From: Bacteroidota bacterium
GTDB lineage: Bacteria; Bacteroidota; Bacteroidia; Bacteroidales; VadinHA17
Reading direction: 5' to 3'
DNA length: 64,000 bases
NCBI GenBank assembly: GCA_029552825.1
Contig: JAKPDL010000227.1
Coordinates: forward strand, 1 to 64,000
The position numbers were made by a program, and so were the translations under genes. This document shows, in pieces, positions 45,534-55,807 of this stretch. The number at the start of each line of letters is the position of its first letter. Position 1 is the stretch's first letter. Below the pieces are notes generated by a model, which did no database searches, was not told the DNA's origin, and saw nothing but the letters and a program-made list of their open reading frames with translations.

Positions 45534-45995
45534 ATGAACAGATTATTTGTTTGGATATTGGTTTCGGCTGTATTTTTCAGTTCCTGCAACACACAGGTAA
45601 AAAAACAGGATTCACCTCTCCGCAGGGTCATAACACTTGAAAATACACCGGTTTCCAGGCCCTATAGCCCTGCTGTTGAAGTTGGAAATATGCTCTATGT
45701 CTCGGGACAGATAGCACTTGACCCCGCAACAGGTAAATTGATTGAGGGAGGGTTTGAGGAACAGGCACGTCAAACACTTTCAAATCTGAAAACTGTAATA
45801 GAAAAGGCAGGATATAAACTTGAAGATGTTGTAAGATGCACAGTTCTATTGACTGACATAAACAATTATGCTCCCATGAACCGCATCTATATGGAATACT
45901 TCCCATCGGATCCCCCTGCCAGAATGGCTTTTGCTGTCAGAGATCTGCCGATGGGAGCCCTGATAGAAATAGATGCAATAGCTGCGAAGAAATAG
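45534..45995 (+). CDS. RidA-family protein, lipoprotein form
   Basis: A 153-residue paralogue of the gene just upstream, but starting with a lipoprotein signal (MNRLFVWILVSAVFFSSC, lipobox FSSC). The mature domain keeps RPYSPAVEVGNMLYVSGQIALDP (core YVSGQ) and PPARMAFAVRDLPMGALIEIDAI, with the equivalent Arg. An exported RidA is unusual, since the substrate of RidA is made in the cytoplasm. It ends 15 bases before the convergent rplI gene. Confidence 0.88.
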   Translation: MNRLFVWILVSAVFFSSCNTQVKKQDSPLRRVITLENTPVSRPYSPAVEVGNMLYVSGQIALDPATGKLIEGGFEEQARQTLSNLKTVIEKAGYKLEDVVRCTVLLTDINNYAPMNRIYMEYFPSDPPARMAFAVRDLPMGALIEIDAIAAKK

Positions 45996-46010
45996 TTTAC
46001 GTTACAGTAT

Positions 46011-46457
46011 TCAGACTGAAACTACTTCAAATTCGATTTCAGCCTTCACGTCACGGTGAAGCTTTATTGTGGCTTTATACTTACCCACTTCTTTTATCTG
46101 GTCTGCGGTAAGCATAATGTTCTTGCGGTCAATTTCAAACCCTTTTTCTTTAAGAGCTTCAGCAATCTGAATTGCATTTACTGAACCGAAAATTTTTCCG
46201 GTGCTGCTTGTTTTTGCCCCTATAACCAGGTTAATTCCTTGAAGTTTCTCGGCAAGTGCCTGTGCTTCAAGACGTATTTTCTCCTCTTTGTGAGCTCTTT
46301 GTTTCAGGTTTTCAGCATGGACTTTCTTTGCCGATGGAGTGGCAGCTATTGCCATACCTTTCGGAATCAGATAATTACGTCCATAGCCGTCCTTTACCTT
46401 TACTATTTCGTCTTTATGTCCAAGCTGCGGAACGTCCTGCAATAAAATAACTTCCAT
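46011..46457 (-). CDS. rplI: 50S ribosomal protein L9
   Basis: A 148-residue bL9 with MEVILLQDVPQLGHKDEIV, VKDGYGRNYLIPKGMAIAA and the C-terminal domain GKIFGSVNAIQIAEAL. A strong Shine-Dalgarno AGGAGG (46463-46468 on this strand) precedes the ATG by 5 bases, unusual for Bacteroidota. It is the last gene of the rpsF-rpsR-rplI operon. Confidence 0.97.
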   Translation of the reverse strand: MEVILLQDVPQLGHKDEIVKVKDGYGRNYLIPKGMAIAATPSAKKVHAENLKQRAHKEEKIRLEAQALAEKLQGINLVIGAKTSSTGKIFGSVNAIQIAEALKEKGFEIDRKNIMLTADQIKEVGKYKATIKLHRDVKAEIEFEVVSV

Positions 46458-46467
46458 CTCAACCTCC

Positions 46468-46737
46468 TTATTTTAACAAGTCAGTAACATATGGGAGCAG
46501 TGCGAGATGCCTTGCTCTTTTTACAGCTTTTGCCACCCTTCTCTGATACTTGAGAGAAGTTCCAGTAATTCTGCGTGGAAGAATTTTGCCCTGTTCATTT
46601 AAAAACTTTTTAAGGAATTCAGGGTCTTTGTAATCAACATATTTTATTCTATTCTTCTTGAAACGGCAGTATTTCTTTTTCTTTATCTCAACTGCCGGGG
46701 GCGTAAGATACCTTATTTCTGATTCGTTCTGTGCCAT
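46468..46737 (-). CDS. rpsR: 30S ribosomal protein S18
   Basis: An 89-residue bS18: [52 protein letters not shown] (core RRITGT...YQR...ARHLALLPY). A GGAGG at 46746-46750 lies 8 bases before the start. It is the middle gene of the rpsF-rpsR-rplI operon. Confidence 0.97.
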   Translation of the reverse strand: MAQNESEIRYLTPPAVEIKKKKYCRFKKNRIKYVDYKDPEFLKKFLNEQGKILPRRITGTSLKYQRRVAKAVKRARHLALLPYVTDLLK

Positions 46738-46740
46738 CTT

Positions 46741-47094
46741 TTATTCCTCCGTAATTTTTTCAACTTCTTTCTGTTTTCTCTTCTTCTCAGCATACTCTAT
46801 AGCATACTTGTCCATTTTGAAGGTGAGAAATCTGAGGATTCTTTCATCCCTTCTGTACTGGAGTTCAAGCTTTTCAACAATATCACCGGGTCCTTTAAAC
46901 TCAATGAGGTAATAAAACCCTGTTGACTTTTTCTTAATTGGATAAGCCAGTTTCTTAAGACCCCAATTCTCTTCATGAATAATTTCACCTGAATTTTCGG
47001 TGATAATTTTCTTAAATTTCTGTACCGCTTCCTTCATCTGATTCTCAGATAAAACGGGAGTTGCAATGAAAACGGTTTCGTAATGGTTCAACAT
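46741..47094 (-). CDS. rpsF: 30S ribosomal protein S6
   Basis: A 117-residue bS6: [44 protein letters not shown] and [13 protein letters not shown]. It binds S18 on the small subunit and is the first gene of the operon with rpsR and rplI. A promoter with both -7 and -33 elements lies upstream. The leader could hold an S6-S18 feedback RNA, but I cannot assign it. Confidence 0.97.
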   Translation of the reverse strand: MLNHYETVFIATPVLSENQMKEAVQKFKKIITENSGEIIHEENWGLKKLAYPIKKKSTGFYYLIEFKGPGDIVEKLELQYRRDERILRFLTFKMDKYAIEYAEKKRKQKEVEKITEE

Positions 47095-47132
47095 AATTTT
47101 TAATAATTTTATTATTAATGTTAATTGGCTCG

Positions 47133-47161
47133 CAAAAGTACAACAATTTTGAAATTTACAA
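47133..47161 (-). promoter_or_regulatory. Promoter of the rpsF operon
   Basis: On the minus strand, TACTTTTG (47133-47140) fits the -7 consensus TAnnTTTG and TTG (47159-47161) fits -33, 18 bases apart. The rpsF ATG is 38 bases downstream. Confidence 0.7.
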
Positions 47162-47255
47162 AAATATTATATGTCAATTTTTTCAGGATTTATCAATGAT
47201 ACTCAGGATTTGAAAGGATTTTTTCAACAATAAAAAAACTGACACTCTTTTTAAT

Positions 47256-47263
47256 TATATTTG
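47256..47263 (+). promoter_or_regulatory. -7 box of dnaX
   Basis: TATATTTG matches TAnnTTTG and ends 37 bases before the dnaX ATG at 47301. No -33 TTG is seen at the expected distance. Confidence 0.45.
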
Positions 47264-47300
47264 CTCTGGCCCCGGTTGAATTGATAAAATATAATTATTA

Positions 47301-49040
47301 ATGGAGAATTTTATTGTTTCGGCAAGGAAATACCGACCATCAACTTTCGATATGGTAATAGGGCAGGATCCTATTACAAGTACTCTTAAAAATGCAATAA
47401 AAAACAGACAAATAGCTCACGCATATCTTTTCTGCGGACCCAGGGGCGTTGGGAAAACTACATGTGCAAGGATATTTGCAAAGACAATTAATTGCTTCAA
47501 CATTCAGGAAAACGGCGAAGCATGTGATAAATGTGAATCGTGTGTGTCGTTTAACACTCTGAGGTCGTTCAACATTCATGAACTTGACGCTGCATCCAAC
47601 AACAAAGTAGAAGATATAAGAACCCTGATAGAACAGGTAAGAATCCCTCCACAGATTGGTAAATTCAGTGTTTATATAATTGATGAAGTTCATATGCTTT
47701 CGTCATCAGCATTTAATGCTTTCCTGAAAACACTTGAAGAACCACCATCTCATGCTATTTTTATTCTTGCCACTACCGAAAAACATAAAATCATACCTAC
47801 AATACTTTCACGATGTCAGATTTTTGACTTCCAGAGAATAAGGGTAGAAGATATCGTTGAAAGACTGAAATACGTTGCGAAAAATGAATCCGTTTCTGCC
47901 GACGAAAATGCGCTTCATGTTATAGCAATGAAGGCAGACGGTTCAATGCGAGATGCACTCTCTATTTTTGACCAGCTGGTCAGTTACAGTGGAAATTCGA
48001 TTACTTACGAAACTGTTCTTGAACATCTAAATGTTCTGGATTATGAATATTACTTCAGAACTGTTGACGCTGCCCTTGCTGGTGATGTTGCAAAAATACT
48101 GCTAACCTTTAATGAGGTTCTTACCAGAGGCTTCGACGGTCATAATTTCATTGCCGGACTGAACAGCCATTTTCGTAACCTTCTTGTATGCAAGGATGAA
48201 GTTACTCTTAAACTTCTTGACACCGCACCTGCGATAAGGGAAAAATATCTTAGCCAGTCACGCAAATGTTCAAGGGAGTTTATCTACAGGGCACTGGAAA
48301 TTGGAAGCAATTGTGACCTCGGATATAAAAGCAGTAAAAACCAGCGCCTTCACGTCGAACTGGCATTGATTAAACTCTGTAATATTTCTGAAACTGAACC
48401 AGGTGAAACCGAAAAAAAAAAGAGCCAACTGAAACCTGAAAAAAAAGATATTCATACCCTGCAACCACAGGAGCCTAAACAATCTCAAAAACAGGAAGTT
48501 AAAAGTGACATACTGATTGCCAGAGAATCAAAACCCCCTGAAAATAAAATAGTAAGTAATGAAAGATCACTTTCAATTAAGGAACTGATAAACGGTTTCC
48601 ATGACACTCAAACTGAAGAAAAGGTTCCCACAGAAATCAAAACTGATGAATTGCCTGTAGTTGCATCTTCTAAAGAAAAATTTGATCCCGATGAGTTTTT
48701 AAAGCTCTGGAAAAAATTCACTGAGACTGTGAAAAACGAAGGACCCAGGGTGTCGGGTATGTTCAAATCTCTAAAAGTTGAAGTCCATAAAGATAAGCTG
48801 GTTACTATCCATCTTAACAATATTGCTCAAAAGGAATTGTTTAACCGGAACTATAAACAAAGATTGCTTGCATTTATGGAAGAATATTACGGAAAAGATT
48901 TCTTCGAAATTGAAACCGTTGTAGATCCGGTTGAATCAGAAGATATTATTTATTCAGATGAGCAGAAGTACCAGTTTCTAACTTCAAAATACCCTGCAAT
49001 CAAGGATATAAGGAAAAAATTCAATCTTGATTTTGAGTAA
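47301..49040 (+). CDS. dnaX: DNA polymerase III subunit gamma/tau
   Basis: DnaX is the ATPase that loads the sliding clamp and couples the polymerase to the helicase. The 579-residue product has Walker A GPRGVGKTTCARIFAK (about 47-62), zinc-binding cysteines in CFNIQENGEACDKCESC, Walker B YIIDEVHMLS, and SRC sensor LSRCQIFDF. After about residue 370 comes a Lys/Glu/Pro/Gln-rich tau-like linker, followed by a C-terminal domain (about 465-579). Whether a shorter gamma form is made is not visible here. Confidence 0.95.
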   Translation: MENFIVSARKYRPSTFDMVIGQDPITSTLKNAIKNRQIAHAYLFCGPRGVGKTTCARIFAKTINCFNIQENGEACDKCESCVSFNTLRSFNIHELDAASNNKVEDIRTLIEQVRIPPQIGKFSVYIIDEVHMLSSSAFNAFLKTLEEPPSHAIFILATTEKHKIIPTILSRCQIFDFQRIRVEDIVERLKYVAKNESVSADENALHVIAMKADGSMRDALSIFDQLVSYSGNSITYETVLEHLNVLDYEYYFRTVDAALAGDVAKILLTFNEVLTRGFDGHNFIAGLNSHFRNLLVCKDEVTLKLLDTAPAIREKYLSQSRKCSREFIYRALEIGSNCDLGYKSSKNQRLHVELALIKLCNISETEPGETEKKKSQLKPEKKDIHTLQPQEPKQSQKQEVKSDILIARESKPPENKIVSNERSLSIKELINGFHDTQTEEKVPTEIKTDELPVVASSKEKFDPDEFLKLWKKFTETVKNEGPRVSGMFKSLKVEVHKDKLVTIHLNNIAQKELFNRNYKQRLLAFMEEYYGKDFFEIETVVDPVESEDIIYSDEQKYQFLTSKYPAIKDIRKKFNLDFE

Positions 49041-49073
49041 TTTTATATCAGTGAAATGGTTATATGATATTGA

Positions 49074-50969
49074 ATGACTGTTGAAAAGAACTATATTGAC
49101 AAGCATCTTTACGACCACCTTATAAACAATTCAAGGTCGATGTTGAGTGTTATCAACCGAAATTATTGCTACGAGAAGGTCAATAACACATTCTGTCGAT
49201 ACCATAATATCCAGCCGGAAAACATTTTAGGAAAGTCCCTGGCTGACTTATGGGGTGAAGATACATTCAAAGAGAATATAAAAGAAAACATCGATATCTG
49301 CCTGAATGGAAACATTGTCAGGTATGAGGCAAACTTTCAGATTCCACTCTATGGAGAAAGATTCTTTGAGGTTATTTTCAGGCCACTTCCTGATGAAGAA
49401 GGAAATGTTACACACCTGCTGGCAGAAACCGTTGATATTACAGATCTGAAAATTACACAGAGAGCAATAAGTGAAATGGAAGAAGAATTCAGAAGACTAG
49501 AGACACACCTGCCTATAGGTCTTCTGAGATGTAAGCCCGATGGTACAATTATTCATTATAATAAGGCTTTTTCAGATATACTTGAAAATACTGAAAATGA
49601 AAATCTTGAGGGTTTGAATATTAAAGATTTTTACAGGGAAAAAACAATTTTTGATGTCCAGATAATGCATGCGGCAGATGGAAGCATCAGTACATTCAAA
49701 AGAGTTCCCCTTATAACTTTTAAAGGCCGCGAAATCAGATGCAGAGTAAACATCTATGTTGTTACAGAAAAGGATACAAAAAATCCATTATATGCTGATT
49801 TTGCATTTGAGGATTCAACCAGAGAAATAATGCTCGAACACCGTTTGCTCCAGGCAAAAAATATAGAGACAATAGGTTCCCTTGCAGGAGGTATTGCTCA
49901 TGATTTTAATAATATTCTATCATCTATTTTCGGTTACTCTGAAATGCTGCTTGAAGAAATAAAAGATAACCAGGAAGGAACCGAAATGGTCGGAAAAATA
50001 ATCAGGGCAGTATCTAAGGCCAGAGAACTTACCAATCAGATACTCACATTCAGCAGACAGGTAGGTCAGGAAAAAATACCTGTCAATATTTGCGATTTAC
50101 TTGATGAAGCAGTAAGCTTTGCTGAATCAGTTAAAAAACCAAATGTGTCGATAGAAAAAAATTTCAGGGACAGAAATGTTCTGGTCTATGCTGATCCAAC
50201 GCAACTTTTCAGGGTCTTCATGAACCTGATTATGAATGCACTTCAAGCAATGGAAAATACCGGAGGAACCCTTACTATTGTACAGGAAAGAATCAACGGA
50301 AATCAGTTCCAGAGTGAGTCGGGAAAAAGTATTATCGCAGATGAATATACAGTGATAAGTTTTGAAGATACAGGAACAGGAATGGAGGAATCTGTGATAA
50401 GCAGAATATTTGAACCATATTATACCACAAAAGATGTCGGGAAAGGAGCTGGACTTGGCCTCTCTGTTGCTTATGGTATCATCACAGAGCTTGATGGGGA
50501 GATAACTGTAAAATCAGTTAAAAACAAAGGCTCACAGTTTAAAATATATTTGCCCCTTGCAGATAGTTTGCCCCTGGAAGAAATAGCACCTTTTGCCGAA
50601 AGAAGCAGAGTACTTTTTATCTGCGGCGGCAGCCATGAATTAAAAGTTCTCGGTTCAGCCCTCGAAAAAAGCGGATATGCTGTCGATTATGCTATAGATA
50701 TTGATGGATTAATAAAACTGTCAGGGGATGAAGATGCAAAACCTGATGTAATAATATTTTCGCAGGATAATGAAAACATAAGTTCAGATATATTATCAGA
50801 ATATATGATAGAAAAAAATATCGACATACCTGTCGTACTAATTACCGACAGCAGTTATGATCTTTCAAAAGAAAAATTATTAAATTCTGGAATCGCTAAA
50901 AATGTTCTTTTCAAACCAGTTTCATTGCGCGAAATTCTTACCTCAATTCAAATATCGTTAAACAAATAA
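49074..50969 (+). CDS. PAS-domain hybrid-like histidine kinase with degenerate receiver
   Basis: A 631-residue soluble kinase. Two PAS domains (about 20-125 and 140-255) lead into a HisKA phosphoacceptor with His276 in LAGGIAHDFNNIL. The HATPase part has NALQAMEN, DTGTGMEES and GAGLGLSVAYGI. The C-terminal ~115 residues have a receiver fold (VLFICGGSHELKVL ... DVIIFSQDN ... VLFKPVSLREIL), but the acidic pocket and phosphorylatable Asp are missing, while the Lys is kept. The separate response regulator gene follows after 9 bases and is probably the true partner. Confidence 0.85.
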   Translation: MTVEKNYIDKHLYDHLINNSRSMLSVINRNYCYEKVNNTFCRYHNIQPENILGKSLADLWGEDTFKENIKENIDICLNGNIVRYEANFQIPLYGERFFEVIFRPLPDEEGNVTHLLAETVDITDLKITQRAISEMEEEFRRLETHLPIGLLRCKPDGTIIHYNKAFSDILENTENENLEGLNIKDFYREKTIFDVQIMHAADGSISTFKRVPLITFKGREIRCRVNIYVVTEKDTKNPLYADFAFEDSTREIMLEHRLLQAKNIETIGSLAGGIAHDFNNILSSIFGYSEMLLEEIKDNQEGTEMVGKIIRAVSKARELTNQILTFSRQVGQEKIPVNICDLLDEAVSFAESVKKPNVSIEKNFRDRNVLVYADPTQLFRVFMNLIMNALQAMENTGGTLTIVQERINGNQFQSESGKSIIADEYTVISFEDTGTGMEESVISRIFEPYYTTKDVGKGAGLGLSVAYGIITELDGEITVKSVKNKGSQFKIYLPLADSLPLEEIAPFAERSRVLFICGGSHELKVLGSALEKSGYAVDYAIDIDGLIKLSGDEDAKPDVIIFSQDNENISSDILSEYMIEKNIDIPVVLITDSSYDLSKEKLLNSGIAKNVLFKPVSLREILTSIQISLNK

Positions 50970-50978
50970 TTTTTTTCT

Positions 50979-51359
50979 ATGGCCGGAATATTAATAGTTG
51001 AAGATGAGAAGGACGTAAGAGAAATGCTGAGAGATGCCCTTATAAGAAGAAAATATTCAGTTATAGAAGCTGTTAACGGTAAAGAGGCACTGGCAAAATT
51101 TAAAGCATCATTCATAAATATTGTAATTACAGACATTCTTATGCCTGATGAAGATGGTCTGAAGGTAATAATGAAATTAAAGGAATTAAAACCTGATCTG
51201 AAGATAATAGCTATCTCGGGTGGTGGCAAATTCGGTCCGGCCGGCTATCTTAACATAGCCAGAACTCTTGGAGCTGATGAAGTTTTCACCAAGCCTTTTT
51301 CATTAAGAGAACTTGAAAAAAAAATTGAAGAGCTGCTTGATGCAGGAAAGCAAATTTAA
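50979..51359 (+). CDS. Single-domain response regulator
   Basis: A 126-residue receiver domain with no output domain. The acidic pair is in VEDEKD (Glu8/Asp9), the phosphoacceptor is Asp52 in TDILMPDEDG, and the invariant Lys105 is in FTKPFS. It lies 9 bases after the histidine kinase gene, so it is the likely phosphate acceptor in place of the kinase's degenerate receiver. Its downstream target is unknown. Confidence 0.9.
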   Translation: MAGILIVEDEKDVREMLRDALIRRKYSVIEAVNGKEALAKFKASFINIVITDILMPDEDGLKVIMKLKELKPDLKIIAISGGGKFGPAGYLNIARTLGADEVFTKPFSLRELEKKIEELLDAGKQI

Positions 51360-51603
51360 TCGGAACAGCGTTTTTTATTTCCAGTTAAAAAGCAAAATAT
51401 ATCGTTAAATTTTACAGGGATTTCGATTTTCAATGTTCTCCTGGTTTTCATACTGCCGGATAAAAAAGATGCTATTTCATACTTTTTCAATCAAATAACT
51501 CTGAACACCCGACAAATAACGACTGCGATTAAACAATAGTTCACCATTAAGAAAATAAACCTAACTTTGCACGATATTCATATAAAAAATAAGAAAGCTT
51601 AAA
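51360..51603. other. Gap before secA
   Basis: This 244-base AT-rich gap has no gene. I see only the -7 box of secA at its right side and no clear terminator. Confidence 0.4.
51562..51569 (+). promoter_or_regulatory. -7 box of secA
   Basis: TAACTTTG matches TAnnTTTG, and the secA ATG at 51604 lies 34 bases downstream. The -33 position (51540-51542) reads TTC rather than TTG, a weak match. Confidence 0.5.
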
Positions 51604-54600
51604 ATGAGTATTATTGGTAAAATTCTGAGTCTATTTCTGGGCAATAAATACGAGAGGGATTTAAAAGAATTGTATCCTTATGTCGAACTCATAAACAGGG
51701 AGTTTGAAAAGCTCAGAGATCTTACAAATGACCAGTTGAGGGATAAATCGGAAGCCCTGAGGAATGAAATCAGGGAATCTATTAGAGAAGATGAGGAAGA
51801 AGTAAGAATGTTAAAGGAGAAGGCCGAAGCAGAAGAAGATGTTAACGTTAAAGAAGAATTATACAACCAGATTGACAAGCTGGAGAAGCAGATTGACAAA
51901 AAGCTTGAAGAAATTTTGACGCAGCATCTTCCTCTTGCTTTTGCTATTGTCAAAGAAACGGCTAGAAGGTTTAAGGAAAACAGTGAACTCGAGGTAACAG
52001 CCCGGCAATACGATAGGGATCTTGCTGCAAAAAAGCCGCACATTACAATTAAAGGTGATAAGGCCTACTGGAGTAACCGGTGGATGGCAGGTGGAAACGA
52101 AACAGTGTGGGACATGGTGCATTTTGATGTCCAGTTAATGGGAGGTGTGGTTCTACACCAGGGTAAAATTGCGGAAATGGCTACGGGAGAAGGAAAAACA
52201 CTTGTTGCCACATTGCCTGTTTTCCTGAATGCATTGGCTGGAAGGGGAGTCCACATTGTAACAGTAAATGACTACCTTGCTAAACGCGACTCAGAATGGA
52301 TGGGCCCCATATACGAATTTCACGGACTTACCGTTGATTGCATAGATAAACATCAGCCCAATTCACCCGACCGCCGCAAAGCATATCAGGCCGACATTAC
52401 TTACGGCACCAACAATGAGTTTGGATTTGACTACCTGCGCGATAATATGGCAGTCAATCCTGAAGATCTTGTGCAGAGAAAACATCATTATGCTATTGTG
52501 GATGAAGTTGATTCAGTGTTGATTGATGATGCAAGAACACCACTCATCATTTCAGGTCCAACTGCACAGGCTGAGAACCAGCAGTTTGAAGAGTTGAAAC
52601 CTTTTGTTGAAAAACTTGTTTCAGCTCAGAAGAAACTTGTTAATCAGGTACTTATTGATGCAAAGAAACATATAGCAGAAGGTAATCTGGAACAGGGGGG
52701 GATGCTTCTTCTTAGAGCCTATAAGGGGTTACCTAAAAATAGTGCACTTATTAAATACCTGAGTGAAGAAGGCATAAAATCACTGCTTATAAAAACCGAG
52801 AATTTTTATATGCAGAATAACAGCAAGGATATGCCTAAAGTCACTGATGAGCTTTATTTTATTATCGATGAAAAGGCCAATACCATAGAGCTTACCGATA
52901 AGGGTATTGACCTTATATCAGCTTCTGTGTCAGATCCTTCGTTTTTCATACTACCCGATGTTGGCAGCAAAATAGCTGAACTTGAAAAATCAGGACTAAG
53001 TGAGCGCGAAAAACTTAAGGCCAAGGATGAAATTCTTCAGGATTATTCAGTTAAGTCAGAGAGAGTTCATACCCTCACTCAGCTTTTAAAGGCATATACC
53101 CTTTTCGAAAGGGATGTCGAATATGTGGTGATAGATAACAAGGTAAAGATTGTTGACGAACAGACGGGACGAATACTTGAAGGCAGAAGGTATTCCGACG
53201 GGCTGCATCAGGCTATTGAGGCAAAGGAAAATGTTAAAGTTGAAGCCGCAACACAAACATATGCTACAATAACGCTTCAGAATTATTTCCGCATGTATCA
53301 TAAACTTGCCGGAATGACAGGCACAGCAGAAACGGAAGCCGCAGAATTCTGGGATATATACAAACTTGATGTTGTTGTAATACCTACAAATGTACCCTGC
53401 ATAAGAATTGACAAAGAGGATATTGTTTATAAGACAAAGAGGGAGAAGTATAATGCAATAATTGAAGAAGTTATAAAGCTTCACAAGCAGGGAAGGCCAG
53501 TCCTGGTAGGAACAACCTCAGTAGAGGTTTCAGAATTACTGAGCCGGATGCTGAAGATGAAAGGTCTGAAGCATAATGTGCTGAATGCAAAACTTCACCA
53601 GCGTGAAGCTGAAATAGTTGCAGAAGCAGGAAAAAGCGGGACAATAACCATAGCAACAAACATGGCGGGTAGGGGAACGGATATTAAACTTACCCCGGAA
53701 ACCAGAGCCGCAGGAGGTCTGGCAATCATAGGCTCAGAACGCCATGAATCAAGAAGAGTCGACCGTCAGCTCAGAGGAAGGTCAGGCAGGCAGGGAGATC
53801 CGGGTACATCGCAGTTCTTCGTTTCTCTCGAAGATGAACTCATGAGACTTTTTGGTTCGGAGAGAATTGCAGGGATAATGGACAGACTGGGTCTTAAAGA
53901 CGGCGAGATGATCCAGCACCCCATGATTACAAAATCAATCGAAAGAGCACAGAAAAAAGTAGAAGAGAACAACTTTGGCATAAGAAAGCGTTTGCTTGAA
54001 TATGACGATGTGATGAACTCACAGCGTGAGGTTATCTATAAACGCAGACGACACGCACTTCTGGGAGAAAGACTTTCGGTTGATATTGCCAATATGATGT
54101 ATGATGTCACAGAAAGTATAGTTTATTTCTACCACGAAACTGGCAATTTTGAAGAATTTGAGTTTGATCTTATTCGTTCATTTTCAATGGATTCTCCTGT
54201 GCCAAGAGATAAGTTCCTGAAGCTTTCCAAAGAAGAAATTGTTGATATAGTCTATAAAAAAGTACTTGAAGTATACAAAAGAAAGGAAGAAATTATTGCA
54301 GGTCAGGCATATCCTGTGTTGAAAGATGTTTACGACAGAATGTCACATCTGTACGAAAATGTTGTTGTGCCTGTAAGTGATGGGGTAAGGGTTTTTCAGG
54401 TAATTGCAAACCTGAAGGCAAGTGTTGAAAGCAAGGGCAGGGAAATTATGAGAGCTTTCGAAAAAACAGTAGTATTAGCTACAATAGATGAAGCATGGAA
54501 GGAGCATCTCAGGGAGATGGACGACCTTAAACAGGCTGTACAGAACGCTACTTATGAACAGAAGGATCCCCTGTTAATTTACAAGTTTGAATCGTATGAA

Positions 54601-54924
54601 CTGTTCAAATCAATGCTTAACAAGATTAACCGTGATGTTGTTAGCTCTCTGATTAAAGGCTTTATACCGGTACAGGATGCAGAACAGGTTAGAGAAGCTG
54701 AACGACGCCGGAAAGTTGACACAAGCCGCTTAAGAGAAGAAAAAAGCGATTTTTCCCAATACAGCAGCACTGTTCCAGGTCAGGTAGGCCAGAAAAAAGT
54801 GGAACCTGTAAGAGTTGAGAAAAAAGTCGGACGCAATGACCCGTGTCCCTGCGGAAGCGGTAAAAAATATAAAAATTGTCATGGCAGAATGGAATCACCG
54901 GTAACACCACCGGTGAACAGGTAG
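51604..54924 (+). CDS. secA: Preprotein translocase ATPase SecA
   Basis: SecA drives unfolded exported proteins through SecYEG. The 1106-residue protein has the motifs [14 protein letters not shown] (Walker A), [20 protein letters not shown] (cut; core [14 protein letters not shown]), the helicase motif [15 protein letters not shown] and [22 protein letters not shown] (core HESRRIDxQLRGR type). The C-terminus carries the zinc site [15 protein letters not shown] that binds SecB. It is longer than E. coli SecA (about 900) because of insertions typical of Bacteroidota. An 8-bp perfect inverted repeat (54895-54902/54909-54916) lies just before its stop. Confidence 0.97.
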   Translation: MSIIGKILSLFLGNKYERDLKELYPYVELINREFEKLRDLTNDQLRDKSEALRNEIRESIREDEEEVRMLKEKAEAEEDVNVKEELYNQIDKLEKQIDKKLEEILTQHLPLAFAIVKETARRFKENSELEVTARQYDRDLAAKKPHITIKGDKAYWSNRWMAGGNETVWDMVHFDVQLMGGVVLHQGKIAEMATGEGKTLVATLPVFLNALAGRGVHIVTVNDYLAKRDSEWMGPIYEFHGLTVDCIDKHQPNSPDRRKAYQADITYGTNNEFGFDYLRDNMAVNPEDLVQRKHHYAIVDEVDSVLIDDARTPLIISGPTAQAENQQFEELKPFVEKLVSAQKKLVNQVLIDAKKHIAEGNLEQGGMLLLRAYKGLPKNSALIKYLSEEGIKSLLIKTENFYMQNNSKDMPKVTDELYFIIDEKANTIELTDKGIDLISASVSDPSFFILPDVGSKIAELEKSGLSEREKLKAKDEILQDYSVKSERVHTLTQLLKAYTLFERDVEYVVIDNKVKIVDEQTGRILEGRRYSDGLHQAIEAKENVKVEAATQTYATITLQNYFRMYHKLAGMTGTAETEAAEFWDIYKLDVVVIPTNVPCIRIDKEDIVYKTKREKYNAIIEEVIKLHKQGRPVLVGTTSVEVSELLSRMLKMKGLKHNVLNAKLHQREAEIVAEAGKSGTITIATNMAGRGTDIKLTPETRAAGGLAIIGSERHESRRVDRQLRGRSGRQGDPGTSQFFVSLEDELMRLFGSERIAGIMDRLGLKDGEMIQHPMITKSIERAQKKVEENNFGIRKRLLEYDDVMNSQREVIYKRRRHALLGERLSVDIANMMYDVTESIVYFYHETGNFEEFEFDLIRSFSMDSPVPRDKFLKLSKEEIVDIVYKKVLEVYKRKEEIIAGQAYPVLKDVYDRMSHLYENVVVPVSDGVRVFQVIANLKASVESKGREIMRAFEKTVVLATIDEAWKEHLREMDDLKQAVQNATYEQKDPLLIYKFESYELFKSMLNKINRDVVSSLIKGFIPVQDAEQVREAERRRKVDTSRLREEKSDFSQYSSTVPGQVGQKKVEPVRVEKKVGRNDPCPCGSGKKYKNCHGRMESPVTPPVNR
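54895..54916 (+). terminator. Short hairpin at the secA/dapA convergence
   Basis: TCACCGGT (54895-54902) pairs perfectly with ACCGGTGA (54909-54916), with a 6-base loop, in the last codons of secA. The convergent dapA gene ends at 54925. There is no T-run on either side, so terminator function is only suggested by position. Confidence 0.3.
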
Positions 54925-55803
54925 TTATTGAATCGACTCCATCGCCTTCTTCAGTCTTGCATGGACCTGCTGGCTAACTGGAACAAGAGGTAATCTGAGA
55001 GTGTTCTGACATAGATTCAGAATATTCATAGCAGCTTTTATCCCTGCAGGATTGCCATCAGCAAACAGCAATTCAATTATTTCAGTGAAACGGAACATAA
55101 TTTCACGCGCTGCTTTGAAATTCGATTTGAGACACTGATTGACCATCTCACTCCATTCGGCAGGATATGCATTTGCAATTACAGATATAACACCCGTACC
55201 CCCCGCAGCAATTATCGGCAGAGTCAAAAGGTCATCTCCGGATACAACCTGAAAATTTTCGGGTTTTCCTTTAATTATCTTCATAATTTGTTCCATGTTG
55301 CCCGAAGCTTCTTTTACACCAACAATTGTATCAAATTCATGGGCAAGCTGTAAACATGTTTCTGCCGAGATGTTGCATCCAGTACGGCCTGGTATATTAT
55401 ACATAATTACAGGAACAGGGCTGCAGGTGGCAATTGCTTTAAAATGCTCATATAGTCCTTTTTGAGTCGGTTTGTTATAATATGGAGCTACAGAGAGAAT
55501 CCCGTCAACTGATTTCAGGGCAGTTGTTTTCAGCTGGGTAATAATCTCCTGTGTATTATTTCCTCCGATACCTACAACCAGAGGAACTCTTTTATTGATT
55601 GTGTCCAGAGTAAATGAAATCAGGGCTTTCTTTTCATCTTTTGTGAGAGTGGACGATTCTCCTGTCGTTCCCATTAAAACAATATAATTGACTCCACCGT
55701 TGATAACATGATTTATTACTTTTTCAAGGGATGAAAAATCAATGCTCGAATCGTTTTTAAAAGGAGTTATTATTGCCACCCCTGTTCCTCTGAATTTTTT
55801 CAT
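54925..55803 (-). CDS. dapA: 4-hydroxy-tetrahydrodipicolinate synthase
   Basis: DapA condenses pyruvate with aspartate semialdehyde in lysine and diaminopimelate synthesis. The 292-residue protein has MGTTGESSTL (about 44-53), Tyr135 in VIMYNIPGRTG, and Schiff-base Lys164 in GVKEASGN, all expected. Its length is typical. It lies 4 bases downstream of the DUF6913 gene on the same strand and meets secA end to end without a gap. Confidence 0.96.
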   Translation of the reverse strand: MKKFRGTGVAIITPFKNDSSIDFSSLEKVINHVINGGVNYIVLMGTTGESSTLTKDEKKALISFTLDTINKRVPLVVGIGGNNTQEIITQLKTTALKSVDGILSVAPYYNKPTQKGLYEHFKAIATCSPVPVIMYNIPGRTGCNISAETCLQLAHEFDTIVGVKEASGNMEQIMKIIKGKPENFQVVSGDDLLTLPIIAAGGTGVISVIANAYPAEWSEMVNQCLKSNFKAAREIMFRFTEIIELLFADGNPAGIKAAMNILNLCQNTLRLPLVPVSQQVHARLKKAMESIQ

Positions 55804-55807
55804 ATGA

